From Phycisphaerae bacterium (GTDB lineage Bacteria > Planctomycetota > Phycisphaerae > Sedimentisphaerales > UBA12454), in assembly GCA_041652575.1 (NCBI GenBank), contig JBAZHC010000008.1, forward strand, positions 65,968-129,967: a stretch of DNA of 64,000 nt. The letters are read 5' to 3'. Under the pieces are notes generated by a model. The model did no database searches, had not been told where the DNA came from, and was given only the letters and a program-made list of their open reading frames with translations. This document shows positions 1-7,348 of the stretch, piece after piece. Numbering within the stretch: position 1 is the stretch's first letter; every line of letters starts with the position of its first letter. The translations under genes and the position numbers were made by a program.

Positions 1-1
1 C

Positions 2-271
2 AAACGCGCACAGTTCGACCAGCAGTGCATTGAGGCTTCAACAACTGTCATAATGCTCGCAAACGCATACCTGGCGACAAAAGACAAAAAATACCTGACT
101 CTGCAGAGAACGGCCTTTAACTGGTTTCTGGGAGAAAATGACGTACACCAAAGTCTTTACGATAATGAAACAAAGGGCTGCTGCGATGGCTTAAGCGCAG
201 ATGGAATAAATATCAATCAAGGTGCGGAAAGCATAATAAGCTTTCTCCTTGCACATCTATTTCTCCTTTAA
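2..271 (+). CDS. C-terminal fragment of a glycosyltransferase-associated protein
   Basis: The reading frame is open from the left edge of the window, so the gene begins upstream and only about 89 C-terminal residues are seen. The visible part contains FNWFLGEND, a YDNETKGCCDGL stretch and NQGAESIISFLLA near the stop. From memory, this pattern matches the helical, six-hairpin-glycosidase-like C-terminal domain found behind group 1 glycosyltransferases in planctomycetes and relatives. The catalytic glycosyltransferase part would lie outside the window, so the function is an inference from the tail alone. An internal ATG at 53 should not be taken as the start, because the similarity continues upstream of it (FDQQCIEAS). 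Confidence 0.55.
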   Translation, partial: KRAQFDQQCIEASTTVIMLANAYLATKDKKYLTLQRTAFNWFLGENDVHQSLYDNETKGCCDGLSADGININQGAESIISFLLAHLFLL

Positions 272-401
272 AAAAGCCTGTTGTTAAAATTTACAGAGAT
301 ACTAAAAATTAAACTGCAAGGCCAAAACCAATTAGCAAATTATTTCAGTTGAGTTTGGAATAGAAAGAAATATAATTATTTCAAATTTAGTGAGGAAAAT
401 G

Positions 402-983
402 ATGATAAAAAACAAAATAATTATAAGTCTGAGTTGTGTTTTTTTAATTTTTTCGGCCGGATGCACTATGCCTCTCAACAAAGAAATAGCTTCTGAAGAA
501 GTGATAGGCAAAAGATTCAATGAACAAGGAAAAATCACCGAAGAAATTTTAAAAAGGGAAATTCACCAAAACTATTATGCAATCATCGGACCTGACGGTC
601 CCGGAAAAAATTATTTTGCATCATATGAATGCTATTTTAAAAATGACAAAATAATAAAAAAGATTTCTGACATAGAATTTTACCGGGAAAATGGGAGTTC
701 ATATAATATAAAAACACCTGTTCGGCCAGTAACAGGCAGCACTAAATGGGTAGCAATTCAAGGTGGCTGTCCCACATCACTTCATTTTGCAAATATATAT
801 ATTATAATTTTCGATAAGAATAAAACTTATAAAATGTTTAAAATTCCTGATTGCCGCAGAAAAGGTCTCGATGATTTTGAAATAGAATTTAAAGAAGGTA
901 ATAAAAAAGCAGTTATAAACACGAAAGATGGCAGAATTGTATTAGACGCTGAAAAATGTACTTTAGAAAGCGGTCAACAATAA
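402..983 (+). CDS. Predicted lipoprotein of unknown function
   Basis: The protein starts with a basic, hydrophobic signal sequence ending in a lipobox (FSAGC), so it should be processed by signal peptidase II and anchored by its cysteine. The rest is about 170 polar residues with no family I recognise; the cysteines Cys-Pro near the middle and Pro-Asp-Cys further on could form a disulfide. Three start codons are possible (GTG 390, ATG 399, ATG 402). I chose 402 because GAGG at 392-395 gives a normal ribosome-binding spacing there. The gene is visibly richer in A and T than the exonuclease gene that follows 13 bases later, which may indicate transfer. Confidence 0.7.
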   Translation: MIKNKIIISLSCVFLIFSAGCTMPLNKEIASEEVIGKRFNEQGKITEEILKREIHQNYYAIIGPDGPGKNYFASYECYFKNDKIIKKISDIEFYRENGSSYNIKTPVRPVTGSTKWVAIQGGCPTSLHFANIYIIIFDKNKTYKMFKIPDCRRKGLDDFEIEFKEGNKKAVINTKDGRIVLDAEKCTLESGQQ

Positions 984-996
984 CAAAAGGTATTGA

Positions 997-1767
997 ATGA
1001 AAATTGCAACTTTTAACGCTAATTCGATAAGGTCACGCGCTCAAATAATCATTGATTGGCTGGCGGAAAATAAGCCGGATGTTTTATGCGTGCAGGAGAC
1101 AAAGGCTCAGGACAAGGATTTTCCAACTGAAGCCTTTGCCAAAACCGGATATGAATTCGTCTTCAAAGGCGAGAAAAACTATAACGGCGTGGCAATCTTC
1201 AGCAAACACAAAATCACAAAAGCCGAATACGGTCTCGACAGCGAACCCAAAGACCCGGCGCGAATGATAAAGGCAAAAACAGCAGGAATCACTATCGTCA
1301 ATACCTATATCCCGCAGGGATTTGAAATCGAATCGGAAAAATATCAATACAAACTCGACTGGCTCAAAAGACTGTTTGAATATTTTAAAAAGCATTTCAA
1401 GCCGACAGATAAATTAATATGGACGGGCGATTTCAATATCGCTTATGAAGCAAAGGATGTTTACGACCCGGTTGCGCTTGACGGGACGGTCTGTTTTAAC
1501 CGGCAGCTTTCACAGACTTTAAAAGAGTTTATGAAATGGGGCTTTACCGACCTTTTCAGAAAACATTGCAGTGAACCCGGACAGTTTACTTTCTGGGATT
1601 ATCGGGAACCAAACGGTTTTAAAAGAAATCATGGCTGGCGGCTCGATTATATAATGGGGACAGAACCGATGGAGAAGGCTTGTACGAATTGCTATATTGA
1701 TAAAAAACCGAGAACGCTTGAAAAGCCCAGCGACCATACCTTCCTCGTCGCTGAATTCAGGGACTAA
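997..1767 (+). CDS. xth: Exodeoxyribonuclease III (AP endonuclease)
   Basis: A 256-residue member of the exonuclease III/APE1 family, which cuts DNA 5' of abasic sites and removes blocked 3' ends in base excision repair. The family landmarks are all present: Asn7, the metal-binding glutamate in VQETK (Glu34), the tyrosine of NTYIPQG (Tyr104), the catalytic GDFN (Asp145, Asn147), the RLDYI strand and the final PSDH with the catalytic histidine (His247). The length is normal for the ExoA/Xth type. It stands 13 bases after the lipoprotein gene and may share its transcript, but no functional link is evident. Confidence 0.95.
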   Translation: MKIATFNANSIRSRAQIIIDWLAENKPDVLCVQETKAQDKDFPTEAFAKTGYEFVFKGEKNYNGVAIFSKHKITKAEYGLDSEPKDPARMIKAKTAGITIVNTYIPQGFEIESEKYQYKLDWLKRLFEYFKKHFKPTDKLIWTGDFNIAYEAKDVYDPVALDGTVCFNRQLSQTLKEFMKWGFTDLFRKHCSEPGQFTFWDYREPNGFKRNHGWRLDYIMGTEPMEKACTNCYIDKKPRTLEKPSDHTFLVAEFRD

Positions 1768-1795
1768 ACAACTTCCCGGCTTTCAGAAAGCACTT

Positions 1796-1936
1796 TCAAT
1801 CCGAATCTTTTTTACTTCTCCGTTCGCCGTCGCGTCGCTCAGGCCCGTTATAGCCAAAGGCAAATTTTCTACGGTCCGAACCTTTACGTTTTTCAGAGTC
1901 CCCCTGCTTGTCCTGTTTATTCTTATCAGATGACAT
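1796..1936 (-). CDS. Small Arg/Glu-rich protein (46 residues)
   Basis: A short, very hydrophilic protein that starts MSSDKNKQD and contains RRKFAFGYNGPERRDGERRS. An AAGGA-type ribosome-binding site lies about ten bases before the ATG. Short proteins carrying this kind of PERRxGERR motif occur in several bacterial groups, usually without a known function. The PilZ protein at 19333-19788 starts with the same style of Arg-Arg repeats (GIDRRKGQRR, ADRRQTDDRR), so a common role is possible but not shown. The gene is too short for most gene finders and sits between the exonuclease gene and rluB. Confidence 0.6.
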   Translation of the reverse strand: MSSDKNKQDKQGDSEKRKGSDRRKFAFGYNGPERRDGERRSKKDSD

Positions 1937-1997
1937 AATCTCTATCCTTTCGCCTTTTTATTTTATATGTCATATATTTCGACACAAACAGGCCGTT

Positions 1998-2756
1998 TCA
2001 ATGAGTTTTTCGCCGTTTCGCCTCTGAATTTAGACTTTCAGGCCGGTCTTCCTTTTTAAGATAATTAACTTCCGCAGCCGTAAGCGGCCTGTAATCGCCC
2101 AGAGCCAGACGTTCGAGAGAAATTTTGCCGATATGAGTTCTCTTAATCGATGTTACTTTGTAGCCGAATTTGGCCATAATTCTCTGAATCTGCCTGTTAA
2201 GACTCTGCCGGACTTTTATTTCGAGCAGCGACTGTTTTTCCGAGGCCTTGAGAATCTTCAGCTTTGCAAGCATAGATTTGCCTTCCGCCAGCCAGACGCC
2301 CTTTTTGAGCTTTTCTATCGCATCCGGCATTATTCTGCCCTTTATTTCCACTAAATAGGTTTTTTCAATACCATATCGTGGATGCGTAAGAAGGTTGGCA
2401 AGAGCAGAATCATTGGTCAGGATTATCGCCCCTGCAGTATCGGTATCGAGTCTGCCGACACAGAAAATTCTCTGGTCGCCGCCGATTAAATCGACTGCTT
2501 TTCTTCTGCCCGCAGGGTCATAATTTGTGCAGATAACGCTTTTGGGTTTATTTAGCAGATAATAAACCTTTTTAGCAAAACGCAGTTTTCTGCCTTCAAC
2601 GGTAATAATATCTTTGTCGGTATCCGCAAAGGCCGGCAAAGTATCAACAGTCCTGCCGTTGACCTTTACCAGCCCTTCGAGGATAATTTGCTCACATTTC
2701 CTGCGCGAATCAATGCCTGCCGCGGCAAGTATCTTATGCAATCGTTCTTTAGTCAT
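1998..2756 (-). CDS. rluB: 23S rRNA pseudouridine synthase, RluB/RsuA family
   Basis: Converts a uridine in the peptidyl-transferase region of 23S rRNA (U2605 in E. coli for RluB) to pseudouridine. An N-terminal S4 RNA-binding domain (about residues 3-50, with RLHKILAAAGIDSRRKCE) is followed by the catalytic domain. The RsuA-family motif GRLDTDTAG holds the catalytic aspartate at about residue 104, and the KTYLVEIKG strand follows. The length of 252 fits RluB better than RluE. RluB and RluF are hard to separate without alignment. It lies 12 bases downstream of the MscS-like gene on the same strand. Confidence 0.88.
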   Translation of the reverse strand: MTKERLHKILAAAGIDSRRKCEQIILEGLVKVNGRTVDTLPAFADTDKDIITVEGRKLRFAKKVYYLLNKPKSVICTNYDPAGRRKAVDLIGGDQRIFCVGRLDTDTAGAIILTNDSALANLLTHPRYGIEKTYLVEIKGRIMPDAIEKLKKGVWLAEGKSMLAKLKILKASEKQSLLEIKVRQSLNRQIQRIMAKFGYKVTSIKRTHIGKISLERLALGDYRPLTAAEVNYLKKEDRPESLNSEAKRRKTH

Positions 2757-2767
2757 AGTTGAATTTT

Positions 2768-3448
2768 CTAAGAGTATTTTTTCCTTAATTCTTCAAGAAA
2801 TTTTGCCGCAGTATCTTTTCCGCCTAATCCGAACGCAAGAGCCAAAGCAAGTACAATACCGCCAAGGATAATATTAAAGGTAGCCGATACCAACAGCGGT
2901 GCGATACCGAGCTGTTCCAGTGAAATAGTTATCGCAAAGATTATAATAGTCCATCGGCTTATACCGGCAAGCAGTTCCGGTTTGGGTAATTTGGCATTGC
3001 CCGCGGCCGTGCGAACTATTCCAGATACAAAGCTGGCCAAAAACATCGCGACTATCAGAACAAGCAGAGCCGCTATGACCTTCGGGACATAAGCAAACAA
3101 GCTTGAAAGAATATCGGAAGCTTTCGGCAGTCCCAGTGCATCGACCGTCATCACTAAAACCATAATAATAATCAGCCAGTAAACTATGTTGTCTACAACC
3201 TCTCTGGCGGAAATTTCTAAATTCCCTTTCTTAAGAATCTCTGCTATGCCCGCTTTGTCTGCCAGCGTATCGAACCTTATCGCCTTAAGCAGCCAGTCAA
3301 CCAATCGTCTGATTGCCTTGGCCACAATCCAGCCTACTATCAGGATTATCAACGCACCCAGCAGGACAGGAAGATATGCCAGTATTCTGCTCAACATTTG
3401 GCGAACCGGCTCTACAATTAGATTGTTCCATTCAATTACAGATAACAT
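2768..3448 (-). CDS. MscS-like conserved TM-helix membrane protein
   Basis: About 227 residues with several hydrophobic segments. Two copies of the helix-repeat type described as 'conserved TM helix' (PF05552) are visible, each with a long hydrophobic run followed by Gly-rich and charged turns (LPVLLGALIILIVGWIVAK near the N-terminus and VPKVIAALLVLIVAMFLAS in the middle). A Gly/Ala-rich last helix (ALALAFGLGGKD) resembles the pore helix of small mechanosensitive channels. The usual beta domain of MscS is absent, so channel activity is uncertain. A GTG at 3461-3463 lies inside the Shine-Dalgarno GGAGG, so the ATG at 3446-3448 is preferred. Confidence 0.78.
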   Translation of the reverse strand: MLSVIEWNNLIVEPVRQMLSRILAYLPVLLGALIILIVGWIVAKAIRRLVDWLLKAIRFDTLADKAGIAEILKKGNLEISAREVVDNIVYWLIIIMVLVMTVDALGLPKASDILSSLFAYVPKVIAALLVLIVAMFLASFVSGIVRTAAGNAKLPKPELLAGISRWTIIIFAITISLEQLGIAPLLVSATFNIILGGIVLALALAFGLGGKDTAAKFLEELRKKYS

Positions 3449-3684
3449 TTTATGTACCTCCACAAATTGTTAATACGGAACACTTGCCCTTATATCTTTC
3501 AACCCCTTCTTACTCTTCCCGGAAAAATCAGGATGTTTACGTAATATACGAACATACGAAAGCTGATATGTCAACTCTATTTCCGGCCATCTGTGGAGGT
3601 TGCCGGAAATCCGGCTTAACATAACTATCCCACCTGAAAGATAGTTATGTTTCAATGACTTTGAGAATTTAGGCAAGTTTTTAG
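3449..3684. other. Intergenic space with hairpins
   Basis: The space between divergent genes holds a GCCGG/CCGGC hairpin near 3602-3615 and a perfect ten-base inverted repeat at 3620-3629 and 3640-3649 (CATAACTATC and its complement). There is no T-tract after it, so it is not a typical terminator. A possible short frame on the minus strand here has no ribosome-binding site and no family resemblance. Confidence 0.4.
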
Positions 3685-3713
3685 TTGACTAAACAAGGAT
3701 TTTTGCCGATAAT
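3685..3713 (+). promoter_or_regulatory. Sigma-70-type promoter for the coiled-coil/BRCT-like gene
   Basis: TTGACT at 3685-3690 and GATAAT at 3708-3713 are separated by 17 bases. The start codon at 3781 is preceded by AGGAGAT. This predicts a leader of about 60 bases. Based on consensus matching only. Confidence 0.5.
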
Positions 3714-3780
3714 TACTATACAGTTTTTGTGTATAAGTACCGAATTTAACTGAACTAATATCCATTTCAGGAGATATTAA

Positions 3781-5223
3781 ATGGCAGCTGCTCGTCAGGA
3801 ACAGGGTAATGTAATGCTTTATACAGCTATTACCTTTGTCGGATTATTCGTTATTTCCGCGATTTTAGCGGTTATTTTCTATATCAAATCCGAAGACTGG
3901 CGGAACCAATTTGTCACAAGCCAGCAGCAGATGGAAGAGTTTGCCACAACACCGGAGGTTCAAAATCAAGGTACCATCATCGGCCAGAAAGACCGTCAGA
4001 CCAGCCGGGTTAAACAACTGATTGGCTATCTCGACACATTGTATAAAATATCTACCGGCAGTGAACCGCAGGAGACAAGCGCAGAAGTAAAGTTCGGCGA
4101 GCTTGAAACAAAATACAAGGATATCGTCGCGGCCCTTCCAAAAGACTTTGTTATTATCGCAGAAGCTAATGACACCAACGGGCCGGGCATCTTCAGAATA
4201 GTCGAAATGTATAATAATAAACTCAACCAGAAAGATGAGCTTATCAGTCAGTTACATACCCAGCTCAATGATCTCGGCAGTGAATTTGATACGGCCAAAA
4301 ATGGCGCAGCGGAAAGAGAAGCCCAACTGCTTGTGCAGCTCCGTACCATACGCCAGGACGCCAACAGCGTTCAGCAGAGCTATAATCAGCTTCGTGACCT
4401 TATGGACAAGAAAGCCACCGAACAGGTACAGGCGCTTATGCAGCAGCGGGACGAGGCGATAACGGAAAAGAACAAAACCAGACAGGAACTGCTCGAAACA
4501 ATGAGCAAGCTGAGCATTACGCAAAACAGGCTGCAGGATTCTCTTGAAAAACTGGATGTATTAAAACCCCGGCCCAAGGAAGATATTGCCGCTTACAAGC
4601 CGGACGGACATATTATCTCAATCGATATAGCTTCAAATATTGTCTTTATAGACATCGGCAGCAACGCGAGGATTTATCCCGGACTGACTTTCTCCGTATA
4701 TGACAGAAACGCACCAATCCCGACAGACGGCACAAGCAAAGCTGAAATAGAAGTATTCAACGTGGACAAAAATACCGCGATGGCAAGGATAAACAGGTCG
4801 AGCAAAAAAAATCCTATCTCCGAAGGCGATATAATTATCAATCTAATCTGGGACAGCACTGCTGTTAACAGTTTTGTCGTCGCGGGAGATTTCGATTTTG
4901 ACGGCAACAGTGAAATCGACTCTGACGGCGCAACAAAAGTCAAACAGCTTATCGAAAACTGGGGCGGAAAAGTCGAAGACACCGTAACTATCGATACAGA
5001 CTTCGTCATACTCGGCAACCAGCCGCAAGTGAAGAAAAAACCCACCCTCGACGAAATAGAACTCGACCCGCTGGCTACTGAAAAATATGAAGCGTCACTG
5101 AAAGCATCGGAAAAGTATCAGGAAGTTAAAACTCAGGCAAAAGACCTGTTTATTCCTATTTTCAACCTGAAAAGATTCCTGAACTTTATCGGATACGAAT
5201 CTCTGGCCACAGGCAAAAAGTAA
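3781..5223 (+). CDS. Membrane-anchored coiled-coil protein with BRCT-like C-terminal domain
   Basis: A 480-residue protein of no named family. A short N-terminus is followed by one transmembrane segment at about residues 15-37. A long charged, Gln/Glu-rich region to about residue 270 is expected to form a coiled coil outside the cytoplasm or along the membrane. A small beta-rich domain follows at about 275-355 (SIDIASNIVFIDIGSNARIYPG, shaped like a beta-barrel insert). Near 362-420 comes VVAGDFDFDG, then TKVKQLIENWGGKV and TDFVILG, which is the strand-helix-strand pattern of BRCT domains, including the central Gly-Gly. Similar proteins seem planctomycete-specific. The cellular role is unknown; a scaffold or division-associated role would be a guess. 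Confidence 0.8.
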   Translation: MAAARQEQGNVMLYTAITFVGLFVISAILAVIFYIKSEDWRNQFVTSQQQMEEFATTPEVQNQGTIIGQKDRQTSRVKQLIGYLDTLYKISTGSEPQETSAEVKFGELETKYKDIVAALPKDFVIIAEANDTNGPGIFRIVEMYNNKLNQKDELISQLHTQLNDLGSEFDTAKNGAAEREAQLLVQLRTIRQDANSVQQSYNQLRDLMDKKATEQVQALMQQRDEAITEKNKTRQELLETMSKLSITQNRLQDSLEKLDVLKPRPKEDIAAYKPDGHIISIDIASNIVFIDIGSNARIYPGLTFSVYDRNAPIPTDGTSKAEIEVFNVDKNTAMARINRSSKKNPISEGDIIINLIWDSTAVNSFVVAGDFDFDGNSEIDSDGATKVKQLIENWGGKVEDTVTIDTDFVILGNQPQVKKKPTLDEIELDPLATEKYEASLKASEKYQEVKTQAKDLFIPIFNLKRFLNFIGYESLATGKK

Positions 5224-5239
5224 AAGGGCAAAAGAACTA

Positions 5240-5941
5240 TCAAGTGATTTGCTCCTGCGGCTCAATGCCGATTGAGGCAACGTAAACTTCGCCTGTATAT
5301 CCAGCCGAGAGCAGGTTCTTGAGACCTTTTTTCGCTGCCGCAAATGTAACCGTCGCGATTGCCTTTATCGCAGTGCTTAAAGCCTCTCCCGTATCACAGT
5401 CAAGACCCGAAGGAATATCAACCGCTATAACCGGTTTATTAAGTGAATTTATCGAATCGATAAGTTCGGCGAATCCGCCGGCAAGTTCGCCTGTCAAACC
5501 TGTTCCGAAAATAGCGTCTATAATCAAATCGCAATCACAAGCGGTAGTTTCAATATCCTTTTTAATATTCGCTGAGGCAGCCTCAAGGCTTTTAACCGTA
5601 ATTCCCATATTGCAGACAATTTTATAATTTATCTCGGCATCGCCTTTTATTTTCGACGCCGGCCCGCAAAGACCAATAACCACATTGAAACCAGCATTTT
5701 TCAAATGCCGGGCGATTACAAAGCCGTCTCCGCCATTGTTGCCTGTACCGCAAAAAACGCAGACTTTCGAGCTTTTTCGTTTTTCCAGCTCCGCGATAAC
5801 AATTCCGCTGCAGCCTCTGCCGGCATTCTCCATAAGCACAACACCGGGCACACCGGCGGTGTTTATCGCCCAGGCATCAAAATCGCGAACCTGCTGCCGG
5901 GTCAAAACCAAATCATTCTGTTTGTCAAATTTCCTTATCAT
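5240..5941 (-). CDS. nnrE: NAD(P)H-hydrate epimerase
   Basis: YjeF N-terminal domain protein that interconverts the R and S forms of hydrated NAD(P)H, so that the dehydratase NnrD can repair them. Recognisable parts are GVPGVVLMENAGRG, the phosphate-binding GTGNNGGDGFVIARHL, DAIFGTGLTG, and DIPSGLDCDTGE with the substrate-contacting aspartate. Many bacteria fuse epimerase and dehydratase. Here they are separate, and NnrD lies about 9 kb away at 14729-15601. The frame stays open upstream to 6019, but this would overlap surE. The ATG at 5941 places the family's N-terminal motif at a normal distance. Confidence 0.92.
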   Translation of the reverse strand: MIRKFDKQNDLVLTRQQVRDFDAWAINTAGVPGVVLMENAGRGCSGIVIAELEKRKSSKVCVFCGTGNNGGDGFVIARHLKNAGFNVVIGLCGPASKIKGDAEINYKIVCNMGITVKSLEAASANIKKDIETTACDCDLIIDAIFGTGLTGELAGGFAELIDSINSLNKPVIAVDIPSGLDCDTGEALSTAIKAIATVTFAAAKKGLKNLLSAGYTGEVYVASIGIEPQEQIT

Positions 5942-6026
5942 ATTATCGATTATACCCCTGCTGTACGGAGCGTCAATAAATTGATTTATTGTTGAATATT
6001 TGAAGTTTGGCGTTACCATTACAGCT

Positions 6027-6773
6027 ATGAATATCCTGTTGACAAATGACGATGGAATCCTGGCTCCGGGAATAGCGGCGGCCTATAAAGAGCTTATCAA
6101 ACTCGGCGATGTAACCGTTGTAGCCCCGTCCGACAGGATGAGCGGCGCAGGGCACAGCATTACGGTATTTGAGCCGCTGGCCTGCGAAAAAATAAACATC
6201 GAAGACAAATTCAGCGGATACAGCGTAAGCGGCTCGCCGGCAGATTGCGTCAAGCTCGCTATTATGGAACTATGCCCGAAAAAACCTGACCTTGTCGTCA
6301 GCGGAATAAATCACGGCGCAAACGTCGGCATTAATGTCTATTATTCCGGCACGGTTGCCGCCGCGATGGAAGCGGCGTTTTACAGAATACCGGCTATCGC
6401 GTTAAGCGCAGCTCATGAAGAGCCTATAGATTTCAAAAATGCCGCTAAATATTGCGTCACGGTAATGAATAAACTGCTGCCGGTCAGTTATCCCGGCGTG
6501 ATAAATATTAATATTCCACGTCTTTCACAGGGCAAGCCGAAAGGCATAAAAATCGTGCCGCAGTCAACGATGGGTTTTGACGAACACTTTGTAAAACAAA
6601 AAAACGATACGGGGCAAACACTATATCAGCTTGCCGGCGGGACTCATCGCGATAAGGACCTGCCCAGCGATACCCTCGCATTGGATGATGGCTTCATAAC
6701 CGTTACGGCTCTGGGCTTTGATATGACAGATTATGATGGCATGAAAAAACTTAACGAGAAAAACCTGAAGTGA
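6027..6773 (+). CDS. surE: 5'/3'-nucleotidase SurE
   Basis: SurE is a metal-dependent phosphatase acting on nucleoside monophosphates and short polyphosphates. The defining N-terminus MNILLTNDDGILAPGI contains the metal-binding Asp-Asp. The serine loop follows (SPADCVKLA), then SGINHGANVG and YSGTVAAAMEA, all typical. The frame extends nine codons upstream, but the family start is the ATG directly before NILLTNDDG, so 6027 is chosen. It diverges from nnrE, and is followed by an ACT protein only 15 bases downstream. Confidence 0.95.
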   Translation: MNILLTNDDGILAPGIAAAYKELIKLGDVTVVAPSDRMSGAGHSITVFEPLACEKINIEDKFSGYSVSGSPADCVKLAIMELCPKKPDLVVSGINHGANVGINVYYSGTVAAAMEAAFYRIPAIALSAAHEEPIDFKNAAKYCVTVMNKLLPVSYPGVININIPRLSQGKPKGIKIVPQSTMGFDEHFVKQKNDTGQTLYQLAGGTHRDKDLPSDTLALDDGFITVTALGFDMTDYDGMKKLNEKNLK

Positions 6774-6788
6774 TTTAAGGAAAAAATA

Positions 6789-7079
6789 ATGGCTGCAAAA
6801 AAACAATCCCAGATTTGTATAATAACCGTTACCGGCAAAGACAGAGTCGGTATCATCGCCAAACTCGCCAACGCTATGGCAAACGCGAATATCAATATCG
6901 TCGATGTAAATCAGAAAATTATGGAAAATTACTTCGTTATGACCATGGCCGTCGATATCGCAAAGGCGGCAATAACTATTCCGCAAATTCACAGGAAACT
7001 GGACAAAATCGGCGAGGAAATGAAGCTTAAAATCACCTTTCAGGATGAAAAAATCTTCAAAATGATGCATCGCATCTAA
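6789..7079 (+). CDS. ACT domain protein (UPF0237 type)
   Basis: A 96-residue stand-alone ACT domain. The sequence ITVTGKDRVGIIAKLANAMANANINIVDVNQKIM is typical of amino-acid-binding ACT modules, with the Gly at the ligand interface (DRVGI). The second half carries MTMAVDIA and repeats the beta-alpha-beta plan. Members of this family are usually annotated as UPF0237 and are thought to bind an amino acid and act as a sensor; the ligand is unknown. A GGAAAAAATA sequence precedes the ATG, and the gene is probably co-transcribed with surE. Confidence 0.88.
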   Translation: MAAKKQSQICIITVTGKDRVGIIAKLANAMANANINIVDVNQKIMENYFVMTMAVDIAKAAITIPQIHRKLDKIGEEMKLKITFQDEKIFKMMHRI

Positions 7080-7174
7080 TCTTCTTGCAAAACAGGCCTT
7101 TGGGCTGTAAAGTAAGCTTTGAAACAGGGTTTCAGATTAGACTGTTTTCGTAACATAATACCAGAAATAGAGTT

Positions 7175-7248
7175 GCGTCCGTAGCTCAATTGGATAGAGT
7201 GCCGGCCTACGAAGCCGAAGGTTACAGGTTCGACTCCTGTCGGACGCA
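7175..7248 (+). tRNA. tRNA-Arg (anticodon ACG)
   Basis: A 74-base cloverleaf with acceptor stem GCGTCCG/CGGACGC, D stem GCTC/GAGT, anticodon loop CTACGAA, and T arm ACAGG-TTCGACT-CCTGT. The anticodon ACG would read CGN arginine codons after conversion to inosine. The closing pair of the anticodon stem is a C-A mismatch. CCA is not encoded. A dispersed palindromic repeat begins six bases after the 3' end. Confidence 0.95.
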
Positions 7249-7253
7249 TTGTT

Positions 7254-7332
7254 CTTAGCCACAAAGGCACTAAGACACTAAATTTTTATTTATATTTTTT
7301 TTACTTTGTGCCTTTGTGTCTTAGTGGCTAAG
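7254..7332. repeat. Imperfect palindrome of the CACTAAGACAC family
   Basis: The left arm begins CTTAGCCAC and continues with AAAGGCAC and TAAGACAC. The right arm, read in complement, also begins CTTAGCCAC but has the two 8-base words in the opposite order. The centre is an A/T spacer of about 20 bases. Related copies are at 38003-38067, 41771-41797 and 61967-62040. As RNA it would fold into a stem with T-rich flanks and could serve as terminator for the tRNA. Confidence 0.8.
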
Positions 7333-7348
7333 TTTTTAAGGAAAAACC

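Noticed and set aside
306..320. A 15-base word AAAATTAAACTGCAA shared with 21966-21980
   Set aside because: Only two copies, A/T-rich and without structure; chance cannot be excluded.
3470..3676. A 68-residue minus-strand frame upstream of the coiled-coil gene
   Set aside because: It crosses hairpins, has no ribosome-binding site or recognisable family.
7254..7332. Prophage attachment site at tRNA-Arg
   Set aside because: No second copy of the tRNA 3' end is seen nearby and no integrase gene follows; the sequence is a dispersed palindrome.
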